64,000 bases of DNA from an uncultured Prevotella sp. (GCA_944320355.1 CALUHC010000009.1:1-64000); one strand, 5' to 3'. Shown: positions 16,082 to 25,501, numbered from the stretch's first letter. Translations and numbers: made by a program. The notes: generated by a model from the sequence alone, not told the origin.

Positions 16082-17020
16082 GTGTTGAAGCGTTTTTGTG
16101 CAATCCTTGCGTTGCTTGCCGTTGCCGCACAGGCGGTGCGGGCGCAATACGATGCCTCCTTCTCCCATTACTGGGCGTTGGAGCCTGTTTTCAATCCCGC
16201 TGCCGTGGGCAAGGAGCAGAAACTGAACATTGCCGCCGCGTATGCCAAGTCGATGGCGGGCTTCGAGAACAGCCCCGCCACCATGTATGCCGGGGCGGAC
16301 ATACCGCTATATTTTCTCAGGACGTACCACGGAGTGGGCCTCCAGTTCATGAACGACGAGATTGGCCTTTTCTCCCACAAGCGTTTCGCGTTGCAGTATG
16401 CCCTGAAGTTCAAGCTCTTCGGCGGCATGATAAGCGCTGGCGTTAACGTGGGACTGCTCAGTGAGGGATTCGACGGCGGCTCGGTGGACACCGAGACCCC
16501 CGACGACCCTGCCTTTCCCTCGTCGGACGCCACGGGCACGGGCGTAGACATCGGCGTTGGCCTCTACTATAGTCACCGCAATTGGTACGTGGGCCTGTCG
16601 GCGCTCCACCTCAACTCGCCTTCCATGGACATTGGCGATGCGCAGACTTTCAATGTGGACGCCACGTATTATTTGACCGGAGGATACAATATTAAGCTCA
16701 GAAATCCGTTCTTATCAATACACCCGAGTGCGCTCGTGCGCTATGACGGCACGGCCTATCGCGGCGACGTGACGGCGCGCCTCAAGTACACCAACGACAA
16801 GAAAGTGATGTACGCCGGCCTCGCCTACAGCCCCACCAACTCCGTGACAGTCATGGTAGGAGGCAACTTCCACGGCGTGAGCCTCGGCTACAGCTACGAG
16901 GTCTATACCTCGGCCATAAGCATAGGCAACGGCAGCCACGAGATTTTCATCGGCTACCAGATGGACATGAACCTCGGGAAGAAAGGACGCAACAAACATA
17001 AAAGTGTGAGATTACTCTAA
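16082..17020 (+). CDS. porP: PorP/SprF-family type IX secretion outer membrane protein
   Basis: Outer-membrane beta-barrel that associates with the GldK/GldN ring of the type IX secretion system and, in some species, anchors secreted substrates. The 312-residue protein has a signal peptide (GTG start, MLKRFCAILALLAVAAQAVRA) and the PorP/SprF signature just after cleavage (QYDASFSHYWALEPVFNPAAVG). The rest is beta-rich, ending ISIGNGSHEIFIGYQMDMNLG. GTG 16082 overlaps an out-of-frame ATG at 16080; TTG 16085 is an alternative. It lies 6 nt upstream of gldK and opens the secretion operon in the arrangement standard for Bacteroidetes. Confidence 0.92.
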   Translation: MLKRFCAILALLAVAAQAVRAQYDASFSHYWALEPVFNPAAVGKEQKLNIAAAYAKSMAGFENSPATMYAGADIPLYFLRTYHGVGLQFMNDEIGLFSHKRFALQYALKFKLFGGMISAGVNVGLLSEGFDGGSVDTETPDDPAFPSSDATGTGVDIGVGLYYSHRNWYVGLSALHLNSPSMDIGDAQTFNVDATYYLTGGYNIKLRNPFLSIHPSALVRYDGTAYRGDVTARLKYTNDKKVMYAGLAYSPTNSVTVMVGGNFHGVSLGYSYEVYTSAISIGNGSHEIFIGYQMDMNLGKKGRNKHKSVRLL

Positions 17021-17026
17021 GTAAAT

Positions 17027-18475
17027 ATGAACAAGAAGATACTAAGCATGGCGTTGTGCTGCATGGCCGTGGCCGCGCTTTCCGGCTGTTTCGGCGGCAA
17101 GAGCACCACGGCATCGGGAGGCGAGGTCACAGGCACGAGGGGCAAAGGCTTCTCGGAGCCTACACCATACGGCATGGTGATGATACCGCGCGGCCACCTG
17201 CGCATGGGAACGGAGAAGCAGGACAGCCTCTGGGGAAAGCAGACTCCGGTGAAGGACATATCGGTGGAGGGATTCTGGATGGACGAGAAGGAAATAACCA
17301 ACTCGCAGTACCGCCAGTTTGTCTACTATGTGCGCGACTCCATAATACGCGAGCGCCTGGCCGACCCGGCCTACGGGGGCGACGAGACATACAAGATTGA
17401 AGAGGACAAGAACGGTGACCCCGTCAAGCCATACCTCAACTGGAAGAAAGCCATACCCCGCAAGCCCAACGAAGACGAGCTGAGGGCAATAGAGAGCGTG
17501 TACACCACAAATCCAGTGACGGGCGAGAAGACACTCGATGCCAGCCAAATGAACTACCGTTACGAGATATACGACTACGCCGAGGCCGCGCTGCGCAAGT
17601 ACCGCATGGACCCGGCGGAGCGCAACCTGAACACCGACCTGCAGGTGAATCCCGACGAGGAGGTGTGGATCTCAAAGGACACTGCCTACATTGACGACGA
17701 GGGGCGCATAGTCCGCCAGACCATCAACCGCCCCCGCAGCGGCCCGTGGGACTTCCTCAACACGTACATCATTAATATATACCCTGACACCACTTGCTGG
17801 GTCAACGACTTCCCGAACGCGGACAACGAGTCGTATATGCGCCTGTACTTCAGTAATCCTACATACAACGACTACCCGGTGGTGGGCGTCACGTGGGAGC
17901 AGGCCAACGCCTTCTGCGCGTGGCGCACCGAGTTCCTGCTCAAGGGGCTGGGCGACGCCGCCAGGTTCGTGCAGCGTTATCGCCTGCCCACAGAGGCCGA
18001 GTGGGAGTATGCCGCGCGCGGCAAGAACCAGGACGAGTTCCCGTGGACCAACGAGGACATGGCATCGGGCGACGGTTGCTTCTTTGCCAACTTCAAGCCC
18101 GACAACGGCAACTACACCAAGGACGGCAACCTGATAACCAGCCGCACAGGCATCTACACCGCGAACAGCAACGGGCTTTATGACATGGCGGGCAACGTGG
18201 CCGAGTGGACAAGCACCATCTACACCGAGGCCGGCGTTGAGACGATGAACGACATAAACCCGCAGCTAGAATACAACGCCGCCCTTGAAGACCCATACAG
18301 GCTGAAGCGCAAGAGCGTGCGCGGCGGATCATGGAAAGACCCTGAGTCTTACATACGCTCGGCGTGGCGTTCATACGAATACCAGAACCAGCCGCGGTCG
18401 TACATAGGCTTCCGTTGCGTGCGCAGCCTGGCCAACACCTCAAGTGAGAAAATCAAAAAATCAAAGAAGAAATGA
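17027..18475 (+). CDS. gldK: Type IX secretion ring lipoprotein GldK/PorK
   Basis: Forms, with GldN, the large periplasmic ring on the inner face of the outer membrane. ATG 17027 gives a lipoprotein signal with lipobox LSGC (Cys21). The body is a formylglycine-generating-enzyme/sulfatase-modifying fold: MVMIPRGHLRMGTE and EKEITNSQYRQFV near residues 48-105, and RLPTEAEWEYAARG, GNVAEWTSTIY, VRGGSWKD and IGFRCVR in the second half. Between them is the ~120-residue insertion typical of GldK. The gene overlaps gldL by 4 bp (ATGA), indicating translational coupling. 482 residues, normal for the family. Confidence 0.96.
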   Translation: MNKKILSMALCCMAVAALSGCFGGKSTTASGGEVTGTRGKGFSEPTPYGMVMIPRGHLRMGTEKQDSLWGKQTPVKDISVEGFWMDEKEITNSQYRQFVYYVRDSIIRERLADPAYGGDETYKIEEDKNGDPVKPYLNWKKAIPRKPNEDELRAIESVYTTNPVTGEKTLDASQMNYRYEIYDYAEAALRKYRMDPAERNLNTDLQVNPDEEVWISKDTAYIDDEGRIVRQTINRPRSGPWDFLNTYIINIYPDTTCWVNDFPNADNESYMRLYFSNPTYNDYPVVGVTWEQANAFCAWRTEFLLKGLGDAARFVQRYRLPTEAEWEYAARGKNQDEFPWTNEDMASGDGCFFANFKPDNGNYTKDGNLITSRTGIYTANSNGLYDMAGNVAEWTSTIYTEAGVETMNDINPQLEYNAALEDPYRLKRKSVRGGSWKDPESYIRSAWRSYEYQNQPRSYIGFRCVRSLANTSSEKIKKSKKK

Positions 18476-19353
18476 CAGTCTACAGCAAGTTCAACATAGT
18501 GTACCGTCTGCAGAAATGGCTCGACAGCGTTCCCGGGCAGACATTCCTTAATTATGCCTACAGCTGGGGCGCTTCGGTCGTCATCCTAGGCACACTGTTC
18601 AAGCTCACCCACTTGCCGGGCGCGAACATCATGCTCTATCTTGGCATGGGCACGGAGGTGATAGTGTTCTTCATATCTGCATTCGACCGCCCGTTCGACA
18701 AAACCGCCGACGGAAAGGACCTTCCCACCCACGCTTTCCCCGAAGATGAGGATACAGAGGGCGCAGGCGTGGCTCCGGCCGCAGACGAGGCTGCGGCCAT
18801 GGGCGGCGCGGCTGTCGTGGCCGGTGTGGGCACTGGCGTTCCGGGTGGTGGCACTATAATCTTCGGCGGGGGTGGCGGTGCGCCCGTAGCCGCAGGTGAA
18901 GGCGATGCCGCAGCCGCGGTGCAGCCCGTTGGCGGAGGCGGCGGTGCCGTTGCGCAAGGCCCTGGCGTAGTGGGCGGTGGCGTGTGGATGCAGCCCCAGC
19001 CGCAGGTCTCGCCAGAGATGGAGGAGGCCGCCAAGGACATGGAAGAGGCCACCACAAACTACGTGGACGAGCTGCGCAAGCTCACCGAGATGCTTGCCAA
19101 GGTGTCGGAACAGAGCCAGCGGCTCACCCGCGACTCCGAGGAGATGGAGAACCTGAACCGCACGCTCACCGGCATCTGCAAGGTTTACGAGATGCAACTC
19201 AAGGGAGCCAGCGCCCAGATAGGCACCATCGACCAGATAAACGAGCAGTCACGCCGCATGGCGGAGCAGATAGCGGAGCTCAACGGCATATATGCACGCA
19301 TGATAGAGGCCATGACCGTCAACATGAAATCGGCTGCGCCGCTCAAGGACTAA
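18472..19353 (+). CDS. gldL: Type IX secretion motor protein GldL/PorL with Gly/Ala-rich linker
   Basis: Inner-membrane stator of the proton-driven GldLM motor that energises secretion. Two transmembrane helices are visible (about 30-50 and 55-75: SWGASVVILGTLFKLTHLPG and IMLYLGMGTEVIVFFISAFDRPF). A long Gly/Ala/Val-rich stretch (about residues 95-180) precedes a C-terminal coiled coil (MEEAAKDMEEATTNYVDELRKLTEMLAKVSEQSQRLTRDSEEMENLN...). 293 residues. The glycine-rich linker has several GGGG runs. The start overlaps the gldK stop. Confidence 0.94.
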   Translation: MTVYSKFNIVYRLQKWLDSVPGQTFLNYAYSWGASVVILGTLFKLTHLPGANIMLYLGMGTEVIVFFISAFDRPFDKTADGKDLPTHAFPEDEDTEGAGVAPAADEAAAMGGAAVVAGVGTGVPGGGTIIFGGGGGAPVAAGEGDAAAAVQPVGGGGGAVAQGPGVVGGGVWMQPQPQVSPEMEEAAKDMEEATTNYVDELRKLTEMLAKVSEQSQRLTRDSEEMENLNRTLTGICKVYEMQLKGASAQIGTIDQINEQSRRMAEQIAELNGIYARMIEAMTVNMKSAAPLKD

Positions 19354-19444
19354 AGGCCGCGCGGCGCGTCCGCCGCGGCTGTTTAACCAATCAGGACGGC
19401 GCCGGCTGCGCCACAGCAGCCGCCCGTTTGGAAAATATAACGAT
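19354..19444 (+). promoter_or_regulatory. GC-rich hairpin between gldL and gldM
   Basis: GCCGCG and CGCGGC arms form a compact stem immediately after the gldL stop, followed by TGTTT. It could tune read-through into gldM/gldN or protect the upstream mRNA. The T tail is too short to call a terminator. Confidence 0.3.
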
Positions 19445-21010
19445 ATGGCAATAAAGAAAAGACCGGTCTCCCCGCGCCAGAAGATGATTAACCTCATGTA
19501 CGTCGTCCTCATGGCCATGCTCGCGCTGAACGTCTCTACGGAGGTGCTCAACGGCTTCTCCCTCGTGGAGGAGAGCATCAGCCGCACCACGGCCAACTCG
19601 GCTAAGGAGAACCAGGTGATATATGACGACTTTGCGGCGCAGCTGAAAGCCAACCCGGCCAAGGTGAAAGCGTGGTTTGACAAGGCGCAGGAAGTGAAGC
19701 GCATGAGCGACTCGCTCTATGCCTTCGCCGGCGAGTTGAAGGTGGCCATAGTGAAGGAGGCCGACGGCAGTGACGGCGATGTGAAGAACATCGTGGGCAA
19801 GGAAGACCTTGAGGCGGCCAGCCAGGTGATGCTGGCGCCGCGCCGCGGACGCGGCCAGCAGCTTTACGATGCCATCAACTCGTTCCGCGAGCGCATACTG
19901 GCCATGGTCACCGACTCCGCGCAGCGCGCCATAATACGCAGCAACCTGTCTACCGACGTGCCGCGCAACATACAGACCATGGGCAAGAACTGGCAGGAGT
20001 ATATGTTCGAGAATATGCCGGTGGCCGCCGCCGTGACGCTTCTCTCCAAGCTGCAGAGCGATGTCCGCTATGCCGAGGGGGAGGTGTTGCACACACTCGT
20101 GTCCAACATCGACCTTAAGGACATACGTGTCAACTCGCTCAACGCCTTCGTGATACCCAACTCGCAGACCATAGTGAGGGGCGACAAGTTCTCTGCCCAC
20201 ATAGTGATGGCGGCGGTAGACACCACGCAGGTGCCCGAGATATACATCGGCGAGCGCAGGGTCGACCTGCCCGGGGGGCTGTACGAGACGGTGTGCTCGC
20301 GCACCGGCGACTTCACCCTGGCCGGGCGCATAGAGATGCTCAACGGCAACGGCGAGCGCATCAGCCGCGACTTCAGCCAGAAATATACCGTGGTTGACCC
20401 CAGCGCCACAGTGTCGGCCGACCTGATGAACATGCTCTACGCCGGATACAGCAACCCGATAAGTGTCAGTGTGCCGGGGGTGCCGCTCAACAAGATAACT
20501 GCCACCATGACCGGTGGCACGCTGCAGCCCGTGGGCCCGGGGCGTTACATTGCCCGTCCGGCCGCCGTTGGCAAGGATGTCACCATCACCGTGTCGTCTA
20601 CCAACACGGGGCGGGTGCAGCAGATGGGGCAGTTCACGTTCCGTGTGCGCAAGCTTCCTGACCCGACGCCATACATAGCCATGGCCGACGAGCACGGCAA
20701 CCCCACGCGCTACAAGGGCGGGGGGCTGCCCAAGGCCAGCCTCATGGCCGCCGACGGCATAGGAGCCGCTATTGACGACGGCATTCTCGACATCGGCTTC
20801 CGTGTGCTCGGGTTCGAGACAGTGTTCTTCGACAACATGGGAAACGCCGTGCCGATGGTCAGCGAGGGCGACAAGTTCTCCGCACGCCAGAAGGCCACGT
20901 TCCGTCGCTTGGCGCGCAACCGCCGCTTCTACATATCCCGCGTGAGGGCCATAGGCCCCGACGGCATAGAGCGCAGCCTGCCTTCGTCTATGGAGGTGAT
21001 AGTGAAATAA
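19445..21010 (+). CDS. gldM: Type IX secretion motor protein GldM/PorM
   Basis: Partner of GldL: a single N-terminal inner-membrane helix and a long periplasmic shaft of four domains that reaches the GldK/GldN ring. The family N-terminus is explicit (KKRPVSPRQKMINLMYVVLMAMLALNVSTEVLNGF, residues 4-38, including the membrane helix with its conserved glutamate). The remaining ~480 residues are the helical D1 followed by beta-rich D2-D4 (YAGYSNPISVSVPGVPLNKITATMTGG near 330-360). 521 residues, typical. It is 91 nt downstream of gldL and 26 nt upstream of gldN. Confidence 0.96.
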   Translation: MAIKKRPVSPRQKMINLMYVVLMAMLALNVSTEVLNGFSLVEESISRTTANSAKENQVIYDDFAAQLKANPAKVKAWFDKAQEVKRMSDSLYAFAGELKVAIVKEADGSDGDVKNIVGKEDLEAASQVMLAPRRGRGQQLYDAINSFRERILAMVTDSAQRAIIRSNLSTDVPRNIQTMGKNWQEYMFENMPVAAAVTLLSKLQSDVRYAEGEVLHTLVSNIDLKDIRVNSLNAFVIPNSQTIVRGDKFSAHIVMAAVDTTQVPEIYIGERRVDLPGGLYETVCSRTGDFTLAGRIEMLNGNGERISRDFSQKYTVVDPSATVSADLMNMLYAGYSNPISVSVPGVPLNKITATMTGGTLQPVGPGRYIARPAAVGKDVTITVSSTNTGRVQQMGQFTFRVRKLPDPTPYIAMADEHGNPTRYKGGGLPKASLMAADGIGAAIDDGILDIGFRVLGFETVFFDNMGNAVPMVSEGDKFSARQKATFRRLARNRRFYISRVRAIGPDGIERSLPSSMEVIVK

Positions 21011-21036
21011 CTTACAGACATAAAGCAAACCGAAAT

Positions 21037-22065
21037 ATGAAAAGACTGTTGTCAGTGTTAATGATAGCCCTCGTGGCCACGGCGGCCACCGCGCAGCCCA
21101 AGGTGAGGCGCAGCCAGGCGGCCGCCAAGAAGGAGCAGAACGCATCGGGGCAGATGTCGCGGCGCGCGCAGCTGATGTATCCCACGACCATAGAGATGCC
21201 TGCTGACGTGGTGTGGCGGCGCGACATATACCGCGAGTTGGACCTCACCGAGGATGCCAACGCGGGGCTATACTATCCCGTAGAGCCTGTAGACCGGCAG
21301 CTCAACCTGTTCACATACATATTCAAGCTGGCGCAGAACGGCTACATACCCATCTATGAGTACCGCCTGGACGGCAACGAGGTGTTCACAGACTCAAGCC
21401 GCGTGAAGATGAAGACCCTGCTCGACAACTACCACATATTCTACGAAGAGCAGAACGGAAGGCTGCGCGTGGACAACAGCGACATACCGTCGGCCGAGGT
21501 GACGCGCTACTACCTGAAGGAGAGCGCGTACTACGACCAGGCCAACTCCTCGTTCCACCGCAAGGTGATAGCCCTCTGCCCGGTGATGATGAGGGAGGAC
21601 GACTTCGGCGGCGAGCCGTCAAAGTATCCGCTCTTCTGGGTCAAGTACAGCGACCTGGAGCCGTTCCTCAGCCGCCAGGAGGTGATGACCAGCAACCTGA
21701 ACAACGCCGCCACGATGAGTCTCAGCGACTATTTCACGCTCAACAAGTACAAGGGGACGATATACAAGACCAACAATATGCTTGGCCGCACTCTGGCGCA
21801 ATACTGCACCACGGATTCGGCCATGACCAAGGAGCAGAAGCGCATAGAGGGCGAGCTGGCCATGTTCGAGAAGCGCATCTTCGGCGACCCGGAGCGTAAG
21901 GACTCGCTCGACAGCATAGCCAAGAACGACCCCAAGGCCTTGAAGGCAGCCCGCAAGGCGGCCAAGAAGCGCAGCCGCCGCTCGCGCAGCTCGTCGGTGA
22001 AGACGCAGACCGTCTCGTCGGGCTCGTCGGCAGCGCGTGTGTCTGTGCGCCGCCAGCGCCATTGA
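21037..22065 (+). CDS. gldN: Type IX secretion ring protein GldN/PorN
   Basis: Periplasmic ring partner of GldK. The 342-residue protein starts with a signal peptide (MKRLLSVLMIALVATAATAQ) and carries GldN family features: PTTIEMPADVVWRRDIYRELDLTEDANAGLYYPVEP at ~48-83 and LFTYIFKLAQNGYIPIYEYRLDG soon after. The C-terminus ends in an unusually basic Ser/Arg tail (KAAKKRSRRSRSSSVKTQ...RVSVRRQRH). Last gene of the secretion operon; a terminator-like hairpin follows. Confidence 0.95.
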   Translation: MKRLLSVLMIALVATAATAQPKVRRSQAAAKKEQNASGQMSRRAQLMYPTTIEMPADVVWRRDIYRELDLTEDANAGLYYPVEPVDRQLNLFTYIFKLAQNGYIPIYEYRLDGNEVFTDSSRVKMKTLLDNYHIFYEEQNGRLRVDNSDIPSAEVTRYYLKESAYYDQANSSFHRKVIALCPVMMREDDFGGEPSKYPLFWVKYSDLEPFLSRQEVMTSNLNNAATMSLSDYFTLNKYKGTIYKTNNMLGRTLAQYCTTDSAMTKEQKRIEGELAMFEKRIFGDPERKDSLDSIAKNDPKALKAARKAAKKRSRRSRSSSVKTQTVSSGSSAARVSVRRQRH

Positions 22066-22091
22066 CCTCTTTCGGTCGGTGGACGGCATAA

Positions 22092-22139
22092 AGCCAATTG
22101 GCCCGGCTTGGCTGGTCTGGCCAATTGACTTGTTTTTGT
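22092..22139 (+). terminator. Terminator of the porP-gldKLMN operon
   Basis: CCAATTGGCC (22094-22103) pairs with GGCCAATTG (22119-22127), followed by ACTTGTTTTTGTTT. Confidence 0.7.
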
Positions 22140-22184
22140 TTCCGGAGGCAATTCACATTAATAACTCACTAAATAACACTGTTT

Positions 22185-22802
22185 ATGAAGAGAATTCTTA
22201 CCGCAATCCTTTTTGTTGTGGCCCTGATGACGGCTGGCGTGGCTGACGCGCAGATAAAGTTCGGACTCAAGGGAGGCCTCAACGTGACTAACATGAGCTT
22301 CAGCAGGGACGTGATAGACAAGTCCAACCAAACCGGATTCTTTGTCGGTCCTACCGTCAAAATCGGCATTCCCCTCGCAGGGCTTGGAGTTGACGCTGCT
22401 GTGATGTATGACCAGCGCGAGGCAAAGGGAGGCATTGATGGCGACGAGATCAGCGTGAAGCAGCGCAGCATCAACATCCCTATCAACCTGCGTTACAACA
22501 TAGGCTTCAGCAGCCTGGTGGGCGCTTACATAGCTGCCGGCCCGCAGTTTGGCTTTGCTGTAGGCGACAAGAGCTTTAAATGGGATGAGGAAACGAGCTA
22601 CGACATCAGCAACTCCAACTTCAGCATCAATGTGGGCGCGGGCATAACGCTCGTGAGCCACCTCGAAATAGGCTTCACCTACAACATCGCCTGCGGCAAG
22701 ACCGGTGAGGTGAACGTATTGAGTGCTGCTGGCGACACATGGGAGCAGGTGACCAAGGGCCGCGCCAACGCATGGCAGGTGTCGGCGGCATATTACTTCT
22801 AA
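22185..22802 (+). CDS. Small outer membrane beta-barrel protein (porin/PorT-like family)
   Basis: A 205-residue exported protein with signal peptide MKRILTAILFVVALMTAGVADAQ and the outer-membrane-barrel signature directly after it (IKFGLKGGLNVTNMSF). Alternating hydrophobic strands follow (GFFVGPTVKIGIPLAGLGVDAAVMYDQ, SINIPINLRYNIGFSSLVGAYIAAGPQFGF), and it ends in an aromatic residue (WQVSAAYYF), as most BAM substrates do. This matches the outer membrane beta-barrel families annotated as porin family in Bacteroidetes. It follows the type IX operon but has a terminator between, so a role in secretion is not implied. No specific ligand can be deduced. Confidence 0.85.
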   Translation: MKRILTAILFVVALMTAGVADAQIKFGLKGGLNVTNMSFSRDVIDKSNQTGFFVGPTVKIGIPLAGLGVDAAVMYDQREAKGGIDGDEISVKQRSINIPINLRYNIGFSSLVGAYIAAGPQFGFAVGDKSFKWDEETSYDISNSNFSINVGAGITLVSHLEIGFTYNIACGKTGEVNVLSAAGDTWEQVTKGRANAWQVSAAYYF

Positions 22803-22911
22803 TGCGCGGCCGGCTGGTGTGAAGGCCGGTGTGGCAGGCCACGGGCTATGTGCTCGTGAATGCTTGGTGGGCGCACAACGTGCATCCGCCGTGCGTCGGC
22901 AAAGGCATATT

Positions 22912-22969
22912 ACGGTGGCAACCATCGTGGCGGCAGCACGCTGCCCCACGGCGGTTGCCACCGTTTTTT
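22912..22969 (+). terminator. Long hairpin terminator after the beta-barrel gene
   Basis: ACGGTGGCAACC (22912-22923) pairs perfectly with GGTTGCCACCGT (22953-22964). An inner stem GGCAG/CTGCC lies inside, and six T follow. Confidence 0.85.
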
Positions 22970-23040
22970 GTCAAGATTTTTACCGCTTGAGACACCGCTC
23001 GCGCCCTTGCCGCTAACTCGTTGGTAATCAGTGGGGTTGC

Positions 23041-23128
23041 GAAACGTGCCGTTTTGGCTTGCGAAACGGCACGTTTTATGGGCTGGAATAGGCCGTTTTG
23101 CATGGTGAAACGGCACGTCTTGCAGAGC
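23041..23128 (+). repeat. 22-bp phased palindrome array 3 (4 units)
   Basis: Units start at 23041, 23063, 23086 and 23107 (spacing 22, 23, 21; total 88 = 4 x 22). Forms alternate: GAAACGTGCCGTTT, GAAACGGCACGTTT, GAATAGGCCGTTTT, GAAACGGCACGTCT. The preceding flank TTGGTAATCAGTGGGGTTGC resembles those of arrays 1 and 5. Confidence 0.85.
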
Positions 23129-23267
23129 CGGGCGGCAAGGGCTCTTTTTCAAAGGGCGTTTTGTCAATGTTTTTTACCGCTTCCGCCGGTCTGCTCAGTG
23201 GGGCCGGGCGAGGGCAAAAAGCCAGTCTGCGGCAAAATAAAGCCGCCGCAGGCGCGTTATAAATACA

Positions 23268-24299
23268 ATGAGAGTGACGACCATTATCATCTGCTTGCTT
23301 GCCTGCCGGGCAGCAAATGCCGCCGCGCAGCGGGCCGACAGCACCGGCGTGGCTGGTGGCAGCGTGAGCAAGGTGGAGCAGGTGCGCCGTGCCATAGACA
23401 GTGTGCTCGACTTGCGCGACAGCCGCCGCAAGGTGCGCGTGGACACAGCCTACCTGCGCCGCGCGCCCGAACGGCTGCGCCTGAAGCTGCGGCTCAACTG
23501 CTCTGGCTCCGACATCACCACCAAGGGCACGCAGGGTGGCTCGCCGTTTGAGTCGGCCTTGGAGACCGACCTCAGGACAACGCTGAGCATAGGCGCGTCG
23601 TATCGCGGGCTGTCGGTGGGCGTTGCGCTCAACCCGGCCAAGCTGTCGGGCAAGGACAATGACTATGAGCTGAACCTCACGGCGTATGGCAACCGCCTCG
23701 GAGGCGAGGTGGTATTCCTGTCGTCGAAGACCTACAAGGGCACGGTTTCCGCCGGGGCGGTCGAGACGGAGGTCGCCGCCGGGGCCGTGAGCCAGCAGAT
23801 GCTCACGCTTAACGCCTACTATGCCTTCAGCGGCAGGCGCTTTTCGTTCCCCGCCGCGTTCACCCAGTCGTGGCTGCAACGGCGCAGCCACGGCAGCTTC
23901 ATGCTCGGGCTGACGTTCATGGGCGGCCGCCTGAGATATGATTATGGCAACGAGAGCCTGCCCGGCGAGACGACGCTCGGCATCATCTGCGCCGGGGGCG
24001 GTGCTGGCTATGGCTATAACTGGGTGACAAAAAGAGGGTGGTTGCTGCATCTTTCAACGCTGCCCGAGCTCGTGGTGTTCAGCCGCTGCCGGCTGACAGC
24101 GGCAGGCGGGCGCGAGAAGATGCCTTACAGGTTTCCCAATATAATGGCTGTGGGGCGCATGGCCGTGGTGCGCCATTTCGACAAATACTTCGCGGGGTTC
24201 ACCGCCGTGGTCAACACCTCATACATAGGCGACAGCGACCGGCTGTCGGTGGGCACCACCAAGTGGCGCGCAAGGATGTTCGTGGGCATCAAGCTATGA
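23268..24299 (+). CDS. DUF4421 family protein
   Basis: A 343-residue exported protein of the Bacteroidetes DUF4421 family, function unknown, probably outer-membrane beta-barrel. Signal peptide MRVTTIIICLLACRAANAAAQ. Family traits include the segment DTAYLRRAPERLRLKLRLNCSGSD and the conserved AFSGRRFSFPAAFTQSWLQRRSHGSFMLGLTF around residues 185-215. The C-terminus ends in a strand with amphipathic alternation (WRARMFVGIKL). The stop overlaps by 6 bp the stop of the convergent metallophosphoesterase gene, and there is no room for a terminator between them. Confidence 0.8.
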   Translation: MRVTTIIICLLACRAANAAAQRADSTGVAGGSVSKVEQVRRAIDSVLDLRDSRRKVRVDTAYLRRAPERLRLKLRLNCSGSDITTKGTQGGSPFESALETDLRTTLSIGASYRGLSVGVALNPAKLSGKDNDYELNLTAYGNRLGGEVVFLSSKTYKGTVSAGAVETEVAAGAVSQQMLTLNAYYAFSGRRFSFPAAFTQSWLQRRSHGSFMLGLTFMGGRLRYDYGNESLPGETTLGIICAGGGAGYGYNWVTKRGWLLHLSTLPELVVFSRCRLTAAGGREKMPYRFPNIMAVGRMAVVRHFDKYFAGFTAVVNTSYIGDSDRLSVGTTKWRARMFVGIKL

Positions 24300-25379
24300 C
24301 TGCCTGAGCGTGGCCACTATGTATTCCGAGCTGGTGCCTATGCGGAACTTGCCTCCCCAGATGCCCATGCCCGAGCTTACGTAGTAGCGCGTTTGGCCGC
24401 GCTGCCACGGCCCGGCGGCGCACTCGTAGATAGACTCCGTTATCCATGATATGGGCCACAACTGGCCGTGGTGGGTGTGGCCGCTCAGCTGGAAGTCGGC
24501 CCCGGCGCGCTCGGTGCGCTCCAGGTGGTATGGCTGGTGGTCCATCACTATGGTGTATTTGCCCCTGTCGGCCCTGCCCATCAGCTCGGCCACGCTGCGG
24601 CGTCGGGGGTTCGAGCGGTCGTCGCGGCCTACGATGCACAGCCCGCCCACCGTGGCCACGCTGTCGCGCAGCAGCGTTATGCCCGCGTCGGCGAAGAAGT
24701 CCTCGGCCTGCTTGGCGCCGCTATAGTACTCGTGGTTGCCAAAGCAGGCATATACTGGGGCGTTGAGGCGGCGCAGCTCGGCGGCCATGTCCTCGTCAGT
24801 CAGCGGTCTGAGGCTCATGTCTATAACGTCGCCGGCCATCAGAATGACGTCGGCGCGCTCGGCGTTCACCATGTCCACCCAGCGGGCAAGCTCCTTGCGG
24901 CGGTTGTGGTAGCCAAGGTGGAGGTCGCTCATCATCACTATCTTCATGTCGCGGCCAATGTCTTTGTCTGTGGTCAGCTCCACCGTGCGGCGCACCTTGT
25001 GGCGGTAGTTGGCATAGCCGTAGGCGAAGAGGCCGGCCATGGCGGCTATGAAGGCCACCGAGACGATGCCGTTGGAGTGGAGCCACGAGCGCGGCACCAC
25101 GTGTAGAAGCCGTCCCGCGTCGAGCAGCAGGAAGGCCATGACGGCGTAGAGGAGTATGAATATGGTGGAGTTGCCCACCTCGTAGCACGCCGATGCCAGT
25201 CCCATAGGCATCCCGTCTATGGAGCGCGAGAAGTTGAGTATCGACGTCAGGAAGGCCGCTATGCCCACCCCGACAACGCAACCGCGCCACACCGGGGCGA
25301 GCGGCAGCAGGCACCAGAGGTGCCACAGTGTGTAAGCCAGCCCGGCAACGGGCAGCAATAGGAACAATATCATCCACAT
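24294..25379 (-). CDS. Membrane-anchored metallophosphoesterase
   Basis: Calcineurin-like phosphoesterase with an N-terminal membrane part, related to the YkuE/YaeI type that acts on membrane lipids or undecaprenyl carriers; the true substrate is unknown. From ATG 25379 (MWMILFLLL) the product is 361 residues; an in-frame start at 25442 would add 21 non-hydrophobic residues. About four transmembrane helices occupy residues 1-125. The catalytic domain shows all metal motifs in order: DLHLGYH (Asp152, His154), GDVID, GNHEYY and GHTHHGQ. It reads convergently into the DUF4421 gene. Confidence 0.88.
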   Translation of the reverse strand: MWMILFLLLPVAGLAYTLWHLWCLLPLAPVWRGCVVGVGIAAFLTSILNFSRSIDGMPMGLASACYEVGNSTIFILLYAVMAFLLLDAGRLLHVVPRSWLHSNGIVSVAFIAAMAGLFAYGYANYRHKVRRTVELTTDKDIGRDMKIVMMSDLHLGYHNRRKELARWVDMVNAERADVILMAGDVIDMSLRPLTDEDMAAELRRLNAPVYACFGNHEYYSGAKQAEDFFADAGITLLRDSVATVGGLCIVGRDDRSNPRRRSVAELMGRADRGKYTIVMDHQPYHLERTERAGADFQLSGHTHHGQLWPISWITESIYECAAGPWQRGQTRYYVSSGMGIWGGKFRIGTSSEYIVATLRQS

Positions 25380-25501
25380 ATCTCTTGTCTGTTTAGTCTT
25401 TGTCGGTGGTTGCAGGAGGAATGCCTGTATGTATTTTGGCACTAACTGTATTCATCAAACTCCCGTTGGCAAAATCGAAACTCCGGTTGGCTCCGTCCCG
25501 T

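Larger units (their letters stand above)
22803..23267. other. Intergenic gap: terminator and 22-bp array, no gene
   Basis: Holds a long terminator hairpin (22912-22969) and a 22-bp phased array (23041-23128). Short open frames here are by-products of the array. Confidence 0.7.
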
